From NCBI RefSeq assembly GCF_018500185.1, contig NZ_JAHBGI010000005.1, forward strand, positions 124,001 through 188,000: a stretch of 64,000 nucleotides of DNA, given 5' to 3'. Origin of the DNA: Litoribacter ruber. Its GTDB lineage: Bacteria > Bacteroidota > Bacteroidia > Cytophagales > Cyclobacteriaceae. The notes under the pieces were generated by a model. That model searched no databases and was not told the origin of the DNA. It saw nothing but the letters and a program-made list of their open reading frames with translations. Positions within the stretch are counted from its first letter, which is position 1; every line of letters begins with the position of its first letter. A program made the position numbers and the translations under genes. This document shows positions 17,882-26,758 of this stretch, piece by piece.

Positions 17882-19188
17882 TCCTCCACGGGTGCCTTCC
17901 AAAGCAGTCTACCTGAAGCTGTCCGGAGAAGTTGCTCGTTTTCGAAATGGCCCAACCTTTCCGCTTCACCTGACTCCAAAGTGTTTTCAAAATAAGCCGC
18001 CCCTTCTCTATCTTCCCTCAGCAAATCCGATTGGCTGAGGGTTACCGTTTCCAGAGGGTTTTCAACTGGTTCGACAAGTGAAGCAAAAACATAGGCTTTT
18101 TCCTGATTCGGCAAGGTCACTCTATACCAGTCCTTGGTTTGTGCCTCCACTCTCAGCACCTCATGTTGGCTAAGCTCCCGCACTATATCCCCAGAGGTTG
18201 ATGGAAGGCTTCGAAGGTTAATTCTTGCATTGGCCACTCTATGGAAATTTCCGATCATGGTAGTATCCTGCAATTCCATTTCAGCCAGCTCATCGGGAGA
18301 GTGCAGGAAATGAAAAGGATCAACAGCCCCTCTTCCCGCTCTGTAAATCCCAAAATGCAAATGTGGCGCCGTGGTGCTGGCGTTACCTGTATTGCCTACC
18401 AAACCTAAGGTATCTCCGAGTTTTATAGCTTGGCCCACATCTACCAATTGGCTGTCCAAATGGGCATAATAATAGGAATAGCCAGGCCCACTTAAGTTTA
18501 CCACTTTTCCACCCAATCGATTGTTTCCTACTCGTCTGACTCTACCATCCCTTACGGCCACCACTGGTGTGCCTCTTGGTGCAAAAATGTCTACGCCTTC
18601 ATGTTTTCTGGCGCCTGCATCACGGCCATCTCCATAAAAGCTGGCTATGTTTCTACTAGTTTTTTCAGGAATAGGAAAAGCTAATGTAGCCTCGTTGCTC
18701 ACTTGAAGCGAGAACACTCCCCCTCTAAAAAGTTCTGGCTGCACCCGCACGGCATGTAGGCCATCTTTTTTAACCTCATAGGATATACTCAGCTCCTCTT
18801 CCGCATAGTGCCTCTGAGCAAGCTGCCCATCCGCGCCTACTTCAAATACATCTACAAAATATTGGGAATCCACTTGAGATACAGGCTCCACTTTCACGTT
18901 GATCCGCTGCCCCTCCTTCACTTCATATCGAAGCAACAAGGCAGATGCTTCCTTAGGATCAAAATACCCCACCTCTTGATAGGGCAGGTTGATACTAAGG
19001 CTGTCAGAAAGCACCTTCTCCCCGATCCTCACCCAATCCCTGACCATGGCACTATGCTCCAAGGAAGAGGTTTCCAGTCCGTTTTTATACTTCTCATACG
19101 GGCTTCTCTCACCCAAAAACCTGTCTACCCTTGTGCCATTACAGGCCATCAAAAGAGTAATTGCTATTAAAGACACATATTTCTTCAT
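17878..19188 (-). CDS. M23 (LytM-type) peptidase lipoprotein with SH3 domain
   Basis: 436 residues from the ATG at 19188, selected because it opens a lipoprotein signal (MKKYVSLIAITLLMAC, Cys16); a longer frame to 19341 lacks such a signal. The LytM domain has the zinc motifs HEGVD (about residues 196-200) and HLHFG (about 276-280), so it is probably an active peptidoglycan endopeptidase rather than an EnvC-like activator. A bacterial SH3 domain (NLRSLPS ... WYRV ... AYVFASLV, about 320-375) follows and likely binds cell wall. The start lies about 140 bases downstream of an unusual 11-bp repeat array. Confidence 0.9.
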   Translation of the reverse strand: MKKYVSLIAITLLMACNGTRVDRFLGERSPYEKYKNGLETSSLEHSAMVRDWVRIGEKVLSDSLSINLPYQEVGYFDPKEASALLLRYEVKEGQRINVKVEPVSQVDSQYFVDVFEVGADGQLAQRHYAEEELSISYEVKKDGLHAVRVQPELFRGGVFSLQVSNEATLAFPIPEKTSRNIASFYGDGRDAGARKHEGVDIFAPRGTPVVAVRDGRVRRVGNNRLGGKVVNLSGPGYSYYYAHLDSQLVDVGQAIKLGDTLGLVGNTGNASTTAPHLHFGIYRAGRGAVDPFHFLHSPDELAEMELQDTTMIGNFHRVANARINLRSLPSTSGDIVRELSQHEVLRVEAQTKDWYRVTLPNQEKAYVFASLVEPVENPLETVTLSQSDLLREDREGAAYFENTLESGEAERLGHFENEQLLRTASGRLLWKAPVED

Positions 19189-19329
19189 CGTAATAAAAAA
19201 CAGGAAGATGCCGTTTTGGTTCATTTTGACCAATATTGCAAAGCTGGTTACAAGCTTCTGCGTTAGCCCTACACTTCGACATCTCAAAACAGAACTAAAA
19301 CAATCAACCTTCCACTTATCACCAAAGAT
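19189..19329. other. Leader region of the M23 lipoprotein gene
   Basis: The right part of a 372-base gap without a gene. It contains an isolated ACCAATATT (19229-19237), a fragment of the 11-bp unit found in the neighbouring array. No exact -7 box was found on the minus strand. Confidence 0.4.
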
Positions 19330-19441
19330 TAAACTAGTCATTAACCTACAATCAACATGTTTTAAACCAATATTAAACCAATATCAGATTGTTTTTTCAC
19401 TGGCTTAACACTGGTTAAAGATTGGTTTAATACTGGTATAA
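19330..19441. repeat. Inverted array of 11-bp repeats (TTAAACCAATA / ACTGGTTTAAT)
   Basis: Left half: AAC(C) cores at 19332, 19343, 19354, 19365 and 19376, exactly 11 bases apart; the last two units are identical over AAACCAATAT. Right half: units in the opposite orientation with GG cores at 19402, 19413, 19424 and 19435, again exactly 11 apart. ATTAAACCAAT at 19372-19382 is the reverse complement of 19421-19431. The phase puts every unit on nearly the same helix face. It lies between the M23 gene and the PfpI-gene terminator, and one more unit is found at 33241-33256. Confidence 0.75.
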
Positions 19442-19504
19442 GTATTACCAAATTGCTATAATGAATCCAATCTCTATACAGGATGATCTTAGACTGCTAT
19501 AATT

Positions 19505-19540
19505 CAAAAGGGCCGCTTCATTTAAATGAAACAGCCCTTT
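19505..19540 (-). terminator. Terminator-like hairpin after the PfpI-family gene
   Basis: AAAGGGC/GCCCTTT outer stem (19507-19513 and 19534-19540) around a self-complementary TTCATTTAAATGAA core; on the minus strand it is followed by a short T-run. It lies 20 bases past the stop. Confidence 0.6.
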
Positions 19541-19560
19541 AATTAGATGGCAAAATTATA

Positions 19561-20121
19561 CTAGACAGTTTTCTGGTCTTCGTGAACCCCCTCTTTGATT
19601 TCCTCAATCAGCTTTTTGTTGAAAGCTGGAAGATCATCTGGCTTTCTGGAGGTCACGAGGCCTGAATCGCATACACACTCTTCATCCACCCAGTTGACAC
19701 CGGCGTTTTTGAGATCTGTTTTGATTGATGGCCAGGAAGTCATCTCTCGGCCTTCCAGCGCACCAGTCTCGATCAAGGCCTGTGGGCCGTGACAAATGGC
19801 TGCTACCGGCTTACCTTTTTCAAAGAAAGCTTTCATAAAGCTCACTGCCTTTTCATTCATTCTTAGTTTGTCAGGGTTGATCACCCCACCCGGCACTACC
19901 AGCGCATGGTAGTCGTTAGCATTGGCGTTATCTAGAGCCAAGTCGATTTTCACCTCTTTGCTCCAGTTGCCATCTTTCCAGCCTTTGATTTCCTTGGCTG
20001 GGGATATTACATGCACAGTGGCACCCTCTTTCTCCAAGGCTTCCTTTGGGCTGAGCAATTCGCTCTCCTCAAATCCGGTCTCGGTTAATATAGCTACTTT
20101 CTTACCTTGTAAATTAGACAT
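19561..20121 (-). CDS. DJ-1/PfpI family protein (type 1 glutamine amidotransferase-like)
   Basis: 186 residues, one domain, cytoplasmic. The nucleophile-elbow motif AICHGPQAL places the reactive Cys at 110 with His111 beside it, and the acidic residue that tunes it lies in GFEESEL (about residue 18). The length and the WKDGNWSKEV segment fit the PfpI/YhbO subgroup, reported as proteases, deglycases or stress proteins. It is flanked on both sides by intrinsic terminators, so it is monocistronic. Exact activity is uncertain. Confidence 0.9.
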   Translation of the reverse strand: MSNLQGKKVAILTETGFEESELLSPKEALEKEGATVHVISPAKEIKGWKDGNWSKEVKIDLALDNANANDYHALVVPGGVINPDKLRMNEKAVSFMKAFFEKGKPVAAICHGPQALIETGALEGREMTSWPSIKTDLKNAGVNWVDEECVCDSGLVTSRKPDDLPAFNKKLIEEIKEGVHEDQKTV

Positions 20122-20212
20122 TGTGTTTTAGGTTTTGTGGTTTAATTATCTGTTTATTCCTAAACAGGCGTAACCCTGCATTGTTTGTACAATCGAATAA
20201 TTTTTAGGCCAC

Positions 20213-20249
20213 AAAAAAAACGCCCCAATACTAAATATTGAGGCGTTTT
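20213..20249 (-). terminator. Intrinsic terminator after dnaN
   Basis: On the minus strand a 12-bp stem with one mismatch (AACGCCTCAATA against TATTGGGGCGTT, 5-base loop) is followed by eight T. It lies 25 bases past the dnaN stop. Confidence 0.9.
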
Positions 20250-20274
20250 CATTATAAATTTTAATGTCTACTTC

Positions 20275-21399
20275 TTATACGTAGTTATTCAACATAACAG
20301 GCATCACCAACATCAAGATATCTTCGTTCTCTCCCTTATCAGAAGGAACAATTAGACCAGCTCTGTTAGGAGCGGAGAACTTCAAGGTTACTTCTTTGGC
20401 AGAAATGTTATTCAACATCTCGATCAAAAACTTGGCGTTGAAGCCGATTTCGATATCCTCTCCTTCATGCTCACAAGATAGGCGCTCATTGGCTTCGTTA
20501 GAGAAGTCAAGATCCTCAGCAGAAATTTGAAGCTCGCTTCCTACCAATTTCAATCTTACCTGGTGGGTAGTTTTATTTGCATAGATGGCGATACGCTTCA
20601 TAGAGCTCATAAATTCTACTCTATCGATGGTCATATCGTTGTTGTTGTCCACTGGAATTACGTTTTCGTAATCAGGGAAACGCTCATCAATCAACCTACA
20701 GATCATCCTGATGTTGTTGAAGTTGAAGTAAGCATTGCTGCTGTTGAATTCAACTGACACCGGCACATTTTCAGAAGGCAAGGTTGATTTAAGTAAGTTT
20801 AGGGCTTTTCTAGGGATAATGATGCTTGCCGCATCAGGAGAAGCCACATCCACTCTTCTATATCTGATCAATCTGTGGCCGTCGGTTGCCACAAATGTCG
20901 CATTGGTACTGCTTAGATTCACATACACCCCAGTCATCGCCGGTCTCAACTCGTCGTTGCTGGTTGCAAAGATGGTATTGTTGATGGCACTGCTAAGGAC
21001 CTCAGTGGACATATCCACAGTAGTGGCATTGGTTACTGAAGGGATTTTTGGGAAGTCGGTAGCGTTCTCACCAGCCAGTTTATAACGACCGTTATCCGAG
21101 CTGATTTCAATGCTGTAGGTTTCACTATCGATGCTGAATGTCACCGGCTGCTCCGGAAGGTTTTTCAAGGTTTCGATAAGAATTTTGGCAGGAACGGCGA
21201 TGTTGCCATCTTCCTTTGCCTCCACATCAATTTCAGTCATCATCGAAGTCTGAAGATCAGAGGCGGTAATGGTCAGTTTACCCTCTTTAATTTCAAAAAG
21301 AAAATTTTCAAGAATAGGCACCACCGGGTTTGTGGTCACTACCCCATTGATAGCAGAAAGCTGCTTTAAAAGTGCAGAAGAGGAAACAATGAATTTCAT
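20275..21399 (-). CDS. dnaN: DNA polymerase III sliding clamp, beta subunit
   Basis: 374 residues, normal for the beta clamp, which encircles DNA and tethers polymerase III. Three homologous clamp domains are recognisable: the N-terminus MKFIVSSSALLKQLSAINGVV, the central TDGHRLIRYR motif (about residues 173-182), and a C-terminus ending in LMLVMPVMLNNYV. The last residues normally cap the cleft for clamp-binding peptides. There is no dnaA or recF nearby and no cluster of DnaA boxes, so this dnaN is not at an obvious origin. A strong terminator follows. Confidence 0.97.
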   Translation of the reverse strand: MKFIVSSSALLKQLSAINGVVTTNPVVPILENFLFEIKEGKLTITASDLQTSMMTEIDVEAKEDGNIAVPAKILIETLKNLPEQPVTFSIDSETYSIEISSDNGRYKLAGENATDFPKIPSVTNATTVDMSTEVLSSAINNTIFATSNDELRPAMTGVYVNLSSTNATFVATDGHRLIRYRRVDVASPDAASIIIPRKALNLLKSTLPSENVPVSVEFNSSNAYFNFNNIRMICRLIDERFPDYENVIPVDNNNDMTIDRVEFMSSMKRIAIYANKTTHQVRLKLVGSELQISAEDLDFSNEANERLSCEHEGEDIEIGFNAKFLIEMLNNISAKEVTLKFSAPNRAGLIVPSDKGENEDILMLVMPVMLNNYV

Positions 21400-21450
21400 A
21401 CGGTCGACTAATTTTTCTATTGTAGTTATAACAGGGTAAATTTAGAAATA

Positions 21451-21478
21451 AAATTATAAAAGCTCCCCTTGCTGGGAG
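21451..21478 (-). terminator. Weak terminator-like hairpin after gldG
   Basis: CTCCC/GGGAG stem (plus-strand arms 21463-21467 and 21474-21478) followed on the minus strand by CTTTTATAATTTT. The stem is only 5 bp, so some read-through from gldAFG into dnaN is possible. Confidence 0.35.
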
Positions 21479-21520
21479 ATTTATGGCAAAATATTTCGAA
21501 TAATCTTCATTTTTTTGGGG

Positions 21521-23197
21521 TTAACCATACTGCTTTTTTCGCAGGTAGACTTTTACCAAGCCAATCAAACAGATCAACAACACGGGACCTCCAATATTCA
21601 TCACTTGCCAGAAAGTTTTCTGATTGCGGATTTTTACCTTATTCAAAGGTCTAATCTGGAACTGTTTGGTCCGAGTGGCAATGATGCCGTCGGGCTCGAT
21701 GAGGTAGCTGACCATGTTTTGAAGAAACAATCGGTTAGCATACTCACTGCCCGTAAAAGGATCCATTCCCAAAGGTACAGGCTCTCTGGAATTGAGATCA
21801 AAGTCGCTTTTAAACACCTGGCTATCCCCGATCACCACCACTTTTCCTTGGCTGCCTTCCTCGATAAACTCTTCCTTATTGGCCCCATCAGGGAGAAACC
21901 TATTTTTGTAAAAAGAAGTGAAATTGCCTTCTAAAAGATATGCAAGAGGCAAATGCCTTTCGTTAAACCTCTCCACCTCCGGCTCCTGAGCCATATCCTC
22001 AAAAGCCACCCTAACCGGGAAGGCCATCACTCTGCTATTGTCACTTGAGAAAATCAGGGGAGTTTTGGTCACCCCCTCAGCCTTTACCGTATCAATGGAG
22101 CTGATAAACTGGAATTGAACCTGATCCAATCCTTTGGTGATGGGGTGGTTTTCCATTCTCCCCGCCACTACATAAAATGGCCATGGCAAAGGCGTTATCT
22201 GCGGCTGATCCCCAAACTGCCCGGTCATTACAGGATGATAGCCGAAGCTGAGATCCTGGATCAAATCCCGATTGACGCGCACTCCATAGCGGAAGAGCAG
22301 GTCATCCAAATTGCTTTCCATCGGCAAAGCCGTGGTGCCACCACCTCCGGCTTCGGTCAGATCCACCTGCATCTGATCCATCAGGAATATAATGTTCCCA
22401 CCTCTCATTAAGTACTGATCCAGCAGATACTTGCTTCTTTCCGAATACGCCTGCTTTGGACCGGCCACCAGCATTACATCGAATCCCAGGATATCTTCCA
22501 CAGAGGTGGCGTCTGCCAAAGGCACCTTATATACCTCATAATCTTCCACCAAGGCTTCCACCATCCCAAAACCGTCATCATCATCCAGCTCCCCATGGTC
22601 CATCACCATACCTACTGCATACTGCTGTTTGGTAATCAGTTTTTTTATCCCATTGATAAGCTCATATTCCAGATTTTCAATCGAAAGGTTGAGGATTTCC
22701 TCCGGGCCCATCCCTCTTTCTCCTCTTAGGAGCAGCACTCCGGTCTCAAACTCACTGTCACGAATCACCACACCGGGAAATATAAGTCTGGAAGACTGCC
22801 CCCCGTCTACCGTAGCATGAAGATTTGTTGGGCTAATTCCATATTCGGAAAGTGAATAGATAAAATCACGCTGCTCTTCTCCTTCAATTTCTAGCGGGTC
22901 CTGGTAATGATAAGTGATTCTATGAGAACTGTAGGCATTGAATGTCCTTATCGTCTCCTCGATGGCCAGTTGAAGTCGGCGCATACCACCGGGTAGTTTG
23001 CCGGTAAGGACAATTTCCACTTCAAGCGGCTCGTCGAGCTCTTTTAGTGTTTCCTTTGTTGCGGGATGCAGGGAATACTTTTTATCTTCAGTCAGGTCAA
23101 TCCTAAATGGAAATAGACTTTCCAAAATAAAAAACAGCACCAGCAATCCCGCAAGAATTCCGATAGACTTGAATATGCTCTTGTTGGTGTTTCTCAT
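21521..23197 (-). CDS. gldG: Gliding motility ABC-transporter substrate-binding-like protein
   Basis: 558 residues from the ATG at 23197, which overlaps the gldF stop as ATGA; the frame extends further upstream into gldF but that part is not homologous. A membrane anchor follows the N-terminus (GILAGLLVLFFILE), then the long periplasmic GldG/ABC-2 auxiliary domain (DLTEDKKYSLHPATKETL is diagnostic) and a C-terminal membrane helix before RKKQYG. GldG works with GldA and GldF in an ABC complex needed for gliding in Flavobacterium; in non-gliding relatives the role is unclear. Third gene of a gldA-gldF-gldG operon. Confidence 0.93.
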   Translation of the reverse strand: MRNTNKSIFKSIGILAGLLVLFFILESLFPFRIDLTEDKKYSLHPATKETLKELDEPLEVEIVLTGKLPGGMRRLQLAIEETIRTFNAYSSHRITYHYQDPLEIEGEEQRDFIYSLSEYGISPTNLHATVDGGQSSRLIFPGVVIRDSEFETGVLLLRGERGMGPEEILNLSIENLEYELINGIKKLITKQQYAVGMVMDHGELDDDDGFGMVEALVEDYEVYKVPLADATSVEDILGFDVMLVAGPKQAYSERSKYLLDQYLMRGGNIIFLMDQMQVDLTEAGGGGTTALPMESNLDDLLFRYGVRVNRDLIQDLSFGYHPVMTGQFGDQPQITPLPWPFYVVAGRMENHPITKGLDQVQFQFISSIDTVKAEGVTKTPLIFSSDNSRVMAFPVRVAFEDMAQEPEVERFNERHLPLAYLLEGNFTSFYKNRFLPDGANKEEFIEEGSQGKVVVIGDSQVFKSDFDLNSREPVPLGMDPFTGSEYANRLFLQNMVSYLIEPDGIIATRTKQFQIRPLNKVKIRNQKTFWQVMNIGGPVLLICLIGLVKVYLRKKQYG

Positions 23198-23916
23198 TTT
23201 CTGCGGATGATTAAAGCTGTGGCACCCAATAATACCGTGATCAAGGCAAAAAAGTACAGCAGGTTGGATGATACGATCACCCCTCTGTTTAGGCTGCGAT
23301 AATGATAGCTCAGACTCACATTTTCCAGCCAAAGGCTAAATTGGCTCAAGGCCATCAGGTCGGTGACGGCTGTGAGACCAAAATAAAGGAAAAAGCTTAG
23401 GAATACCCCGATCACAAATGCAACGATCTGGTTATCTGTAAGAGCAGAACTGAAAATCCCAATGGCGGAAAAGACAGCACCTATGAAAACCAGTCCTATG
23501 AACGACCCAAAAAAACCTGCACTATCTATATTCCCCACCGGGCTCCCCAATTGGGAAATGCTAAAATGGTAAATCAGGGTGGGCAAAACGGCTATCAAAA
23601 CCAAAAGCACAGCGGCTAGGTACTTGGCTAATACGATCTGAAAAGGATTAATGGGGGAGGTCATGAGCAATTCCCATGTCCCGGTTTTCTTTTCCTCGGC
23701 GATCATTTTCATGGTGATAGCCGGCACCAAAAACACAAACACAAAGGGAGTATAGGTAAAAAGCGGGTCCAAATCTGCATAACCGTACTCCAAAACTGAG
23801 GTATCCGGAAAAACCCACACTATTAGACCTATAGAAATGAGGAAAATGATGACAATTAAATATCCTGTGAGTTGGTTGAAAAAGCTGTTGATCTCTTTCT
23901 TTAATAAACTACCCAT
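23194..23916 (-). CDS. gldF: Gliding motility ABC transporter permease
   Basis: 240 residues with about six membrane segments, the ABC-2 permease fold. Characteristic parts are the N-terminal KKEINSFFNQLTGYLI and EEKKTGTWELLMTSP, the latter typical of GldF-type permeases. It overlaps gldA upstream by eight bases and gldG downstream by four, so the three are made together as one inner-membrane complex. Confidence 0.93.
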   Translation of the reverse strand: MGSLLKKEINSFFNQLTGYLIVIIFLISIGLIVWVFPDTSVLEYGYADLDPLFTYTPFVFVFLVPAITMKMIAEEKKTGTWELLMTSPINPFQIVLAKYLAAVLLVLIAVLPTLIYHFSISQLGSPVGNIDSAGFFGSFIGLVFIGAVFSAIGIFSSALTDNQIVAFVIGVFLSFFLYFGLTAVTDLMALSQFSLWLENVSLSYHYRSLNRGVIVSSNLLYFFALITVLLGATALIIRRK

Positions 23917-24826
23917 TCTGATTGGTCAACTGATGGAAAATGGATTCTAGGTTTTTTTCTTCTTGCTGTATCCGCACCAAGGTAAGGTCTTTGTCTTGGA
24001 CAAACTGCAGGAGCTGTTTTCTCAAAAGCTTTGGATCGGAAGTATAAAAAAGTGCCGTATGCTGGTCAACCAGCTTATGGCTATTCACCAAAGGCAGGTT
24101 TTTAAACAGCTCCAGATCCATGGTTTCTTCTATCTGGAGCAAGATTGAGCTTTTACCCGCTTCGGATTTGAGGTTAGCCAAAAGGTCTTGGGCGACAATT
24201 TGACCTTTATTAATGATGACCACCTTTTCACAAATGGCCTCCACCTCTTGCATGATGTGGGTACTGAGGATAAGCGTTTTATCCCAACTGATGTCTTTGA
24301 TCAGCTTCCTGATATCTACCAATTGATTGGGGTCAAGCCCGGTGGTGGGCTCATCCAAGATAATCACAGAAGGATCGTGGATCAACGCTTTGGCCAGCCC
24401 TACCCTTTGGCGGTAGCCTTTGGAAAGCTGCCCGATCTTTTTATGCTGCTCCGGGCCTAGGCCGCACTGTTCAATTACTGTTTTGGCCCTGCTTTCATGA
24501 TGGCTTTTCCCCATGGAATATAGTCCTGCTATAAAGGCAAGAAATTCCTTAACATACATATCCAGATAAAGAGGATTATGCTCAGGCAGATAACCTATCA
24601 TTCTGCTGACTTCCTTGGGATCGGACAAAACTGAAACCCCGTTCACCCTAACTTCTCCCTCATCGGGAAGCACGTATCCGGTGGCGATTTTCATGGTCGT
24701 AGACTTTCCAGCACCATTTGGCCCCAAAAAGCCCAGAACCTGTCCGGCCTTGGCTTCAAAGGAAATTTTGTTGAGCACCTTCTGCTCCCCGTAAGTTTTA
24801 GAAAGGTTGATTACTTCCAAAGACAT
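23909..24826 (-). CDS. gldA: Gliding motility ABC transporter ATP-binding protein
   Basis: 305 residues. Walker A (GPNGAGKST, residues 35-43), ABC signature (LSKGYRQ, 134-140) and Walker B (VIILDEP, 154-160) are intact, followed by TTGLDP and the switch histidine in LSTHI. The C-terminal ~80 residues match the GldA extension. It energises the GldFG complex. First gene of the operon, with a good promoter directly upstream. Confidence 0.93.
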   Translation of the reverse strand: MSLEVINLSKTYGEQKVLNKISFEAKAGQVLGFLGPNGAGKSTTMKIATGYVLPDEGEVRVNGVSVLSDPKEVSRMIGYLPEHNPLYLDMYVKEFLAFIAGLYSMGKSHHESRAKTVIEQCGLGPEQHKKIGQLSKGYRQRVGLAKALIHDPSVIILDEPTTGLDPNQLVDIRKLIKDISWDKTLILSTHIMQEVEAICEKVVIINKGQIVAQDLLANLKSEAGKSSILLQIEETMDLELFKNLPLVNSHKLVDQHTALFYTSDPKLLRKQLLQFVQDKDLTLVRIQQEEKNLESIFHQLTNQNG

Positions 24827-24844
24827 AGTTCAGCGGTTAGTGCG

Positions 24845-24876
24845 TAAAAATACAGGGAATGCTTTACATACCCAAA
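24845..24876 (-). promoter_or_regulatory. Bacteroidota promoter for gldAFG
   Basis: On the minus strand TTTG (plus 24873-24876), a 20-base spacer and TATTTTTA (plus 24845-24852, seven of eight matches to TAnnTTTG). Predicted start near 24838, about 12 bases before the gldA ATG. Confidence 0.5.
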
Positions 24877-24881
24877 TGAGA

Positions 24882-24895
24882 GACCGAAGACCGAA
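24882..24895. repeat. TTCGGTC-family heptamer repeat, two units (minus orientation)
   Basis: Two contiguous GACCGAA units, the reverse complement of TTCGGTC, just upstream of the gldA -33 element and 13 bases from the end of the next gene. Confidence 0.6.
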
Positions 24896-24907
24896 GAAAC
24901 CTCAATC

Positions 24908-25609
24908 CTACTTCTTCTTGCCTTTTGGCTGGAGTGGGCGGCACTCTACGTCGGCGATGAAGAAATTGGGGTGGGTTTCCAGCATTTGCACAATGGTGGT
25001 GGCCACATCTTCCGGTCGCATCATGTTTTCACTCGATTCCATTCCATCGATATCATCAAAAAACTGCGTCTGGGTAGAACCTGGATAAATTGTGCTGACT
25101 TTGATCCCAAAATCCCTCAATTCCATATAAAGTGAATGGGAAATACCCCTCACAGCATGTTTGGTAGCACAATAGGCGGAAAAATTAGCCAGCCCATTCA
25201 GCCCGGCAATGGAGGAAATGTTTACAACATGGCCCTCTTCCATTTTTTTCATATGGGGCACTATTCTCTTGGTGGCATAATATATCCCGTGGACATTGGT
25301 CTGGAACATTTTCTCCCAATCCTCTGATTTCATTTCATCAATCGGAGAAGCTTGTCCATACCCGGCGTTGTTGATCAGGATATGGATCTCTTTACCATAT
25401 TTTTCCTTGGTAGACTTATAGGCTTCCTCAACAGAACTTTCGCGGGACACATCGCAAGGGAAGAAGGTAAAGTTGTCGTGGTAAAGGTCGGGATGGCTCC
25501 TGCCCCAACCGGCCACTTTTACACCTTTTTCCAAAAGTTGGGTCACCACCTGGTAACCAATGCCCTTGCTGACTCCCGTCACGATGGCTAATTTTCCTTC
25601 AATTTCCAT
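24908..25609 (-). CDS. Short-chain dehydrogenase/reductase (FabG-like)
   Basis: 233 residues, classical SDR fold. The cofactor motif TGVSKGIG is at residues 11-18, NNAG at 80-83, and the catalytic Ser132/133, Tyr146 and Lys150 (SAYCATK) are present. Such enzymes use NAD(P)H to reduce keto groups; 3-oxoacyl-ACP reductase is the commonest annotation, but the substrate cannot be read from sequence. It starts eight bases after the DUF481 gene, with which it is probably co-transcribed. Confidence 0.9.
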   Translation of the reverse strand: MEIEGKLAIVTGVSKGIGYQVVTQLLEKGVKVAGWGRSHPDLYHDNFTFFPCDVSRESSVEEAYKSTKEKYGKEIHILINNAGYGQASPIDEMKSEDWEKMFQTNVHGIYYATKRIVPHMKKMEEGHVVNISSIAGLNGLANFSAYCATKHAVRGISHSLYMELRDFGIKVSTIYPGSTQTQFFDDIDGMESSENMMRPEDVATTIVQMLETHPNFFIADVECRPLQPKGKKK

Positions 25610-25617
25610 ATGGTTTG

Positions 25618-26643
25618 TTAAAATCTGTATCCAACACCGAACACCAATCCGTAGTCAAAAGTAGAACCTAATTCTGAAGGGGGCTGGTTGTCAAAGTTGT
25701 TATAAAAGTTCAAGTTTATTTCAAAGTTATTGATTACCGTCCAGGACAAGCGGGTATCCCCATCGTTTCTGATCCTGCCCTGCTGGGTTAGGCTGACAAA
25801 AAGACTTTGTGTCGTTCTGAAGTTCAGCTGGGGTTTTCTAAGGCGGAAAAAGGTGAATTCTAAAATCACCGGCACCTCATAGAGTGGGGAATTGACCTGC
25901 CTTTGAATATTGACCTCCTGATTAATCACAAGCCCACTGGCCAACCTGCTGATAGTTCGCTTATCCTGTATGGCAAAGATACCCAAACCTGCCCCCTGCT
26001 GCAAACGCCTCAGTATGCCCAACTGTAAATTCCGCTGATAATTCCCAAGCCCCCAGGCATGCCAACTCGGGCTGAGATAATAATTAGCAATCAGCAGGAC
26101 ATTTTCCCTATCCCGGCTGAATCCCCCTTCTTCTTGGCTGACGATAATGGAACCCGTAAGGTCAATGTCGAGCCTTTCGGTATCATATCCGAGTTCGAGC
26201 GAACCGTTCCAAAGCCCAATGTTACTGGATCGGGAAAAGGTATACCCTGCAGTTGCCCTTCCCTGCACTCTTTCCAAAAAGTTTTCTCTCAGCAGGTTTA
26301 CCTCATTAAGATTCCTAATGGCAATATCAATTTCATCAAACCCCGTCAAAATCCTGACCCGGCCCTCTTCTTCATGAGTTTTGAAAATCCCGATGTAAAA
26401 CTCCCTGTTGGCAGTCTGCACGCGGTAGCCGAACCCGTAAGTTCGAAAGGTTTTTACATTGGTAACATCCACTTCCACCCGGCCCACATTGTCGGCATTG
26501 AAGCGTACCACGCCAAATTGAATCCGCTCCAATTTGCCGACAAGGGGTGATTGGTTCTTTATATAAAGGGTGTCTTTTTCTTGGGCTAAACCAGTAATGC
26601 TGCTTATAAAAATGAAAAAGATCAGCAAAAAGAAATACCTCAT
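25618..26643 (-). CDS. DUF481 outer-membrane beta-barrel-like protein
   Basis: 341 residues with a signal peptide (ISSITGLAQ, cleavage near residue 20). A small N-terminal beta domain (about 22-110) precedes a region of alternating amphipathic strands rich in aromatic residues, ending in a terminal aromatic (FGVGYRF), as in outer-membrane beta-barrels; this fits DUF481. Function is unknown; passive porin-like or structural roles are guesses. Divergent from the M20 gene and probably first gene of a two-gene transcript with the SDR. Confidence 0.8.
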   Translation of the reverse strand: MRYFFLLIFFIFISSITGLAQEKDTLYIKNQSPLVGKLERIQFGVVRFNADNVGRVEVDVTNVKTFRTYGFGYRVQTANREFYIGIFKTHEEEGRVRILTGFDEIDIAIRNLNEVNLLRENFLERVQGRATAGYTFSRSSNIGLWNGSLELGYDTERLDIDLTGSIIVSQEEGGFSRDRENVLLIANYYLSPSWHAWGLGNYQRNLQLGILRRLQQGAGLGIFAIQDKRTISRLASGLVINQEVNIQRQVNSPLYEVPVILEFTFFRLRKPQLNFRTTQSLFVSLTQQGRIRNDGDTRLSWTVINNFEINLNFYNNFDNQPPSELGSTFDYGLVFGVGYRF

Positions 26644-26687
26644 TAAGAATGATGTTTGGTCTAACCATGCAATCTTTATTCCATTCC

Positions 26688-26695
26688 TATATTTG
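26688..26695 (+). promoter_or_regulatory. -7 box for the M20 amidohydrolase gene
   Basis: TATATTTG matches TAnnTTTG exactly, 64 bases before the ATG. No TTTG at the usual distance, so only half of the promoter is supported. Confidence 0.4.
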
Positions 26696-26758
26696 CAATG
26701 AATAAGAAATGGAAATTTTGTATTTTTAAAAAATAACCATCACACAACTAACAAAATT

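Noticed and set aside
19330-19441. CRISPR-like array
   Set aside because: Units of 11 bases without spacers and no cas genes nearby.
20275-21399. dnaN as a marker of the replication origin
   Set aside because: No dnaA, recF or gyrB nearby and no DnaA-box cluster; in this phylum dnaN is often away from the origin.
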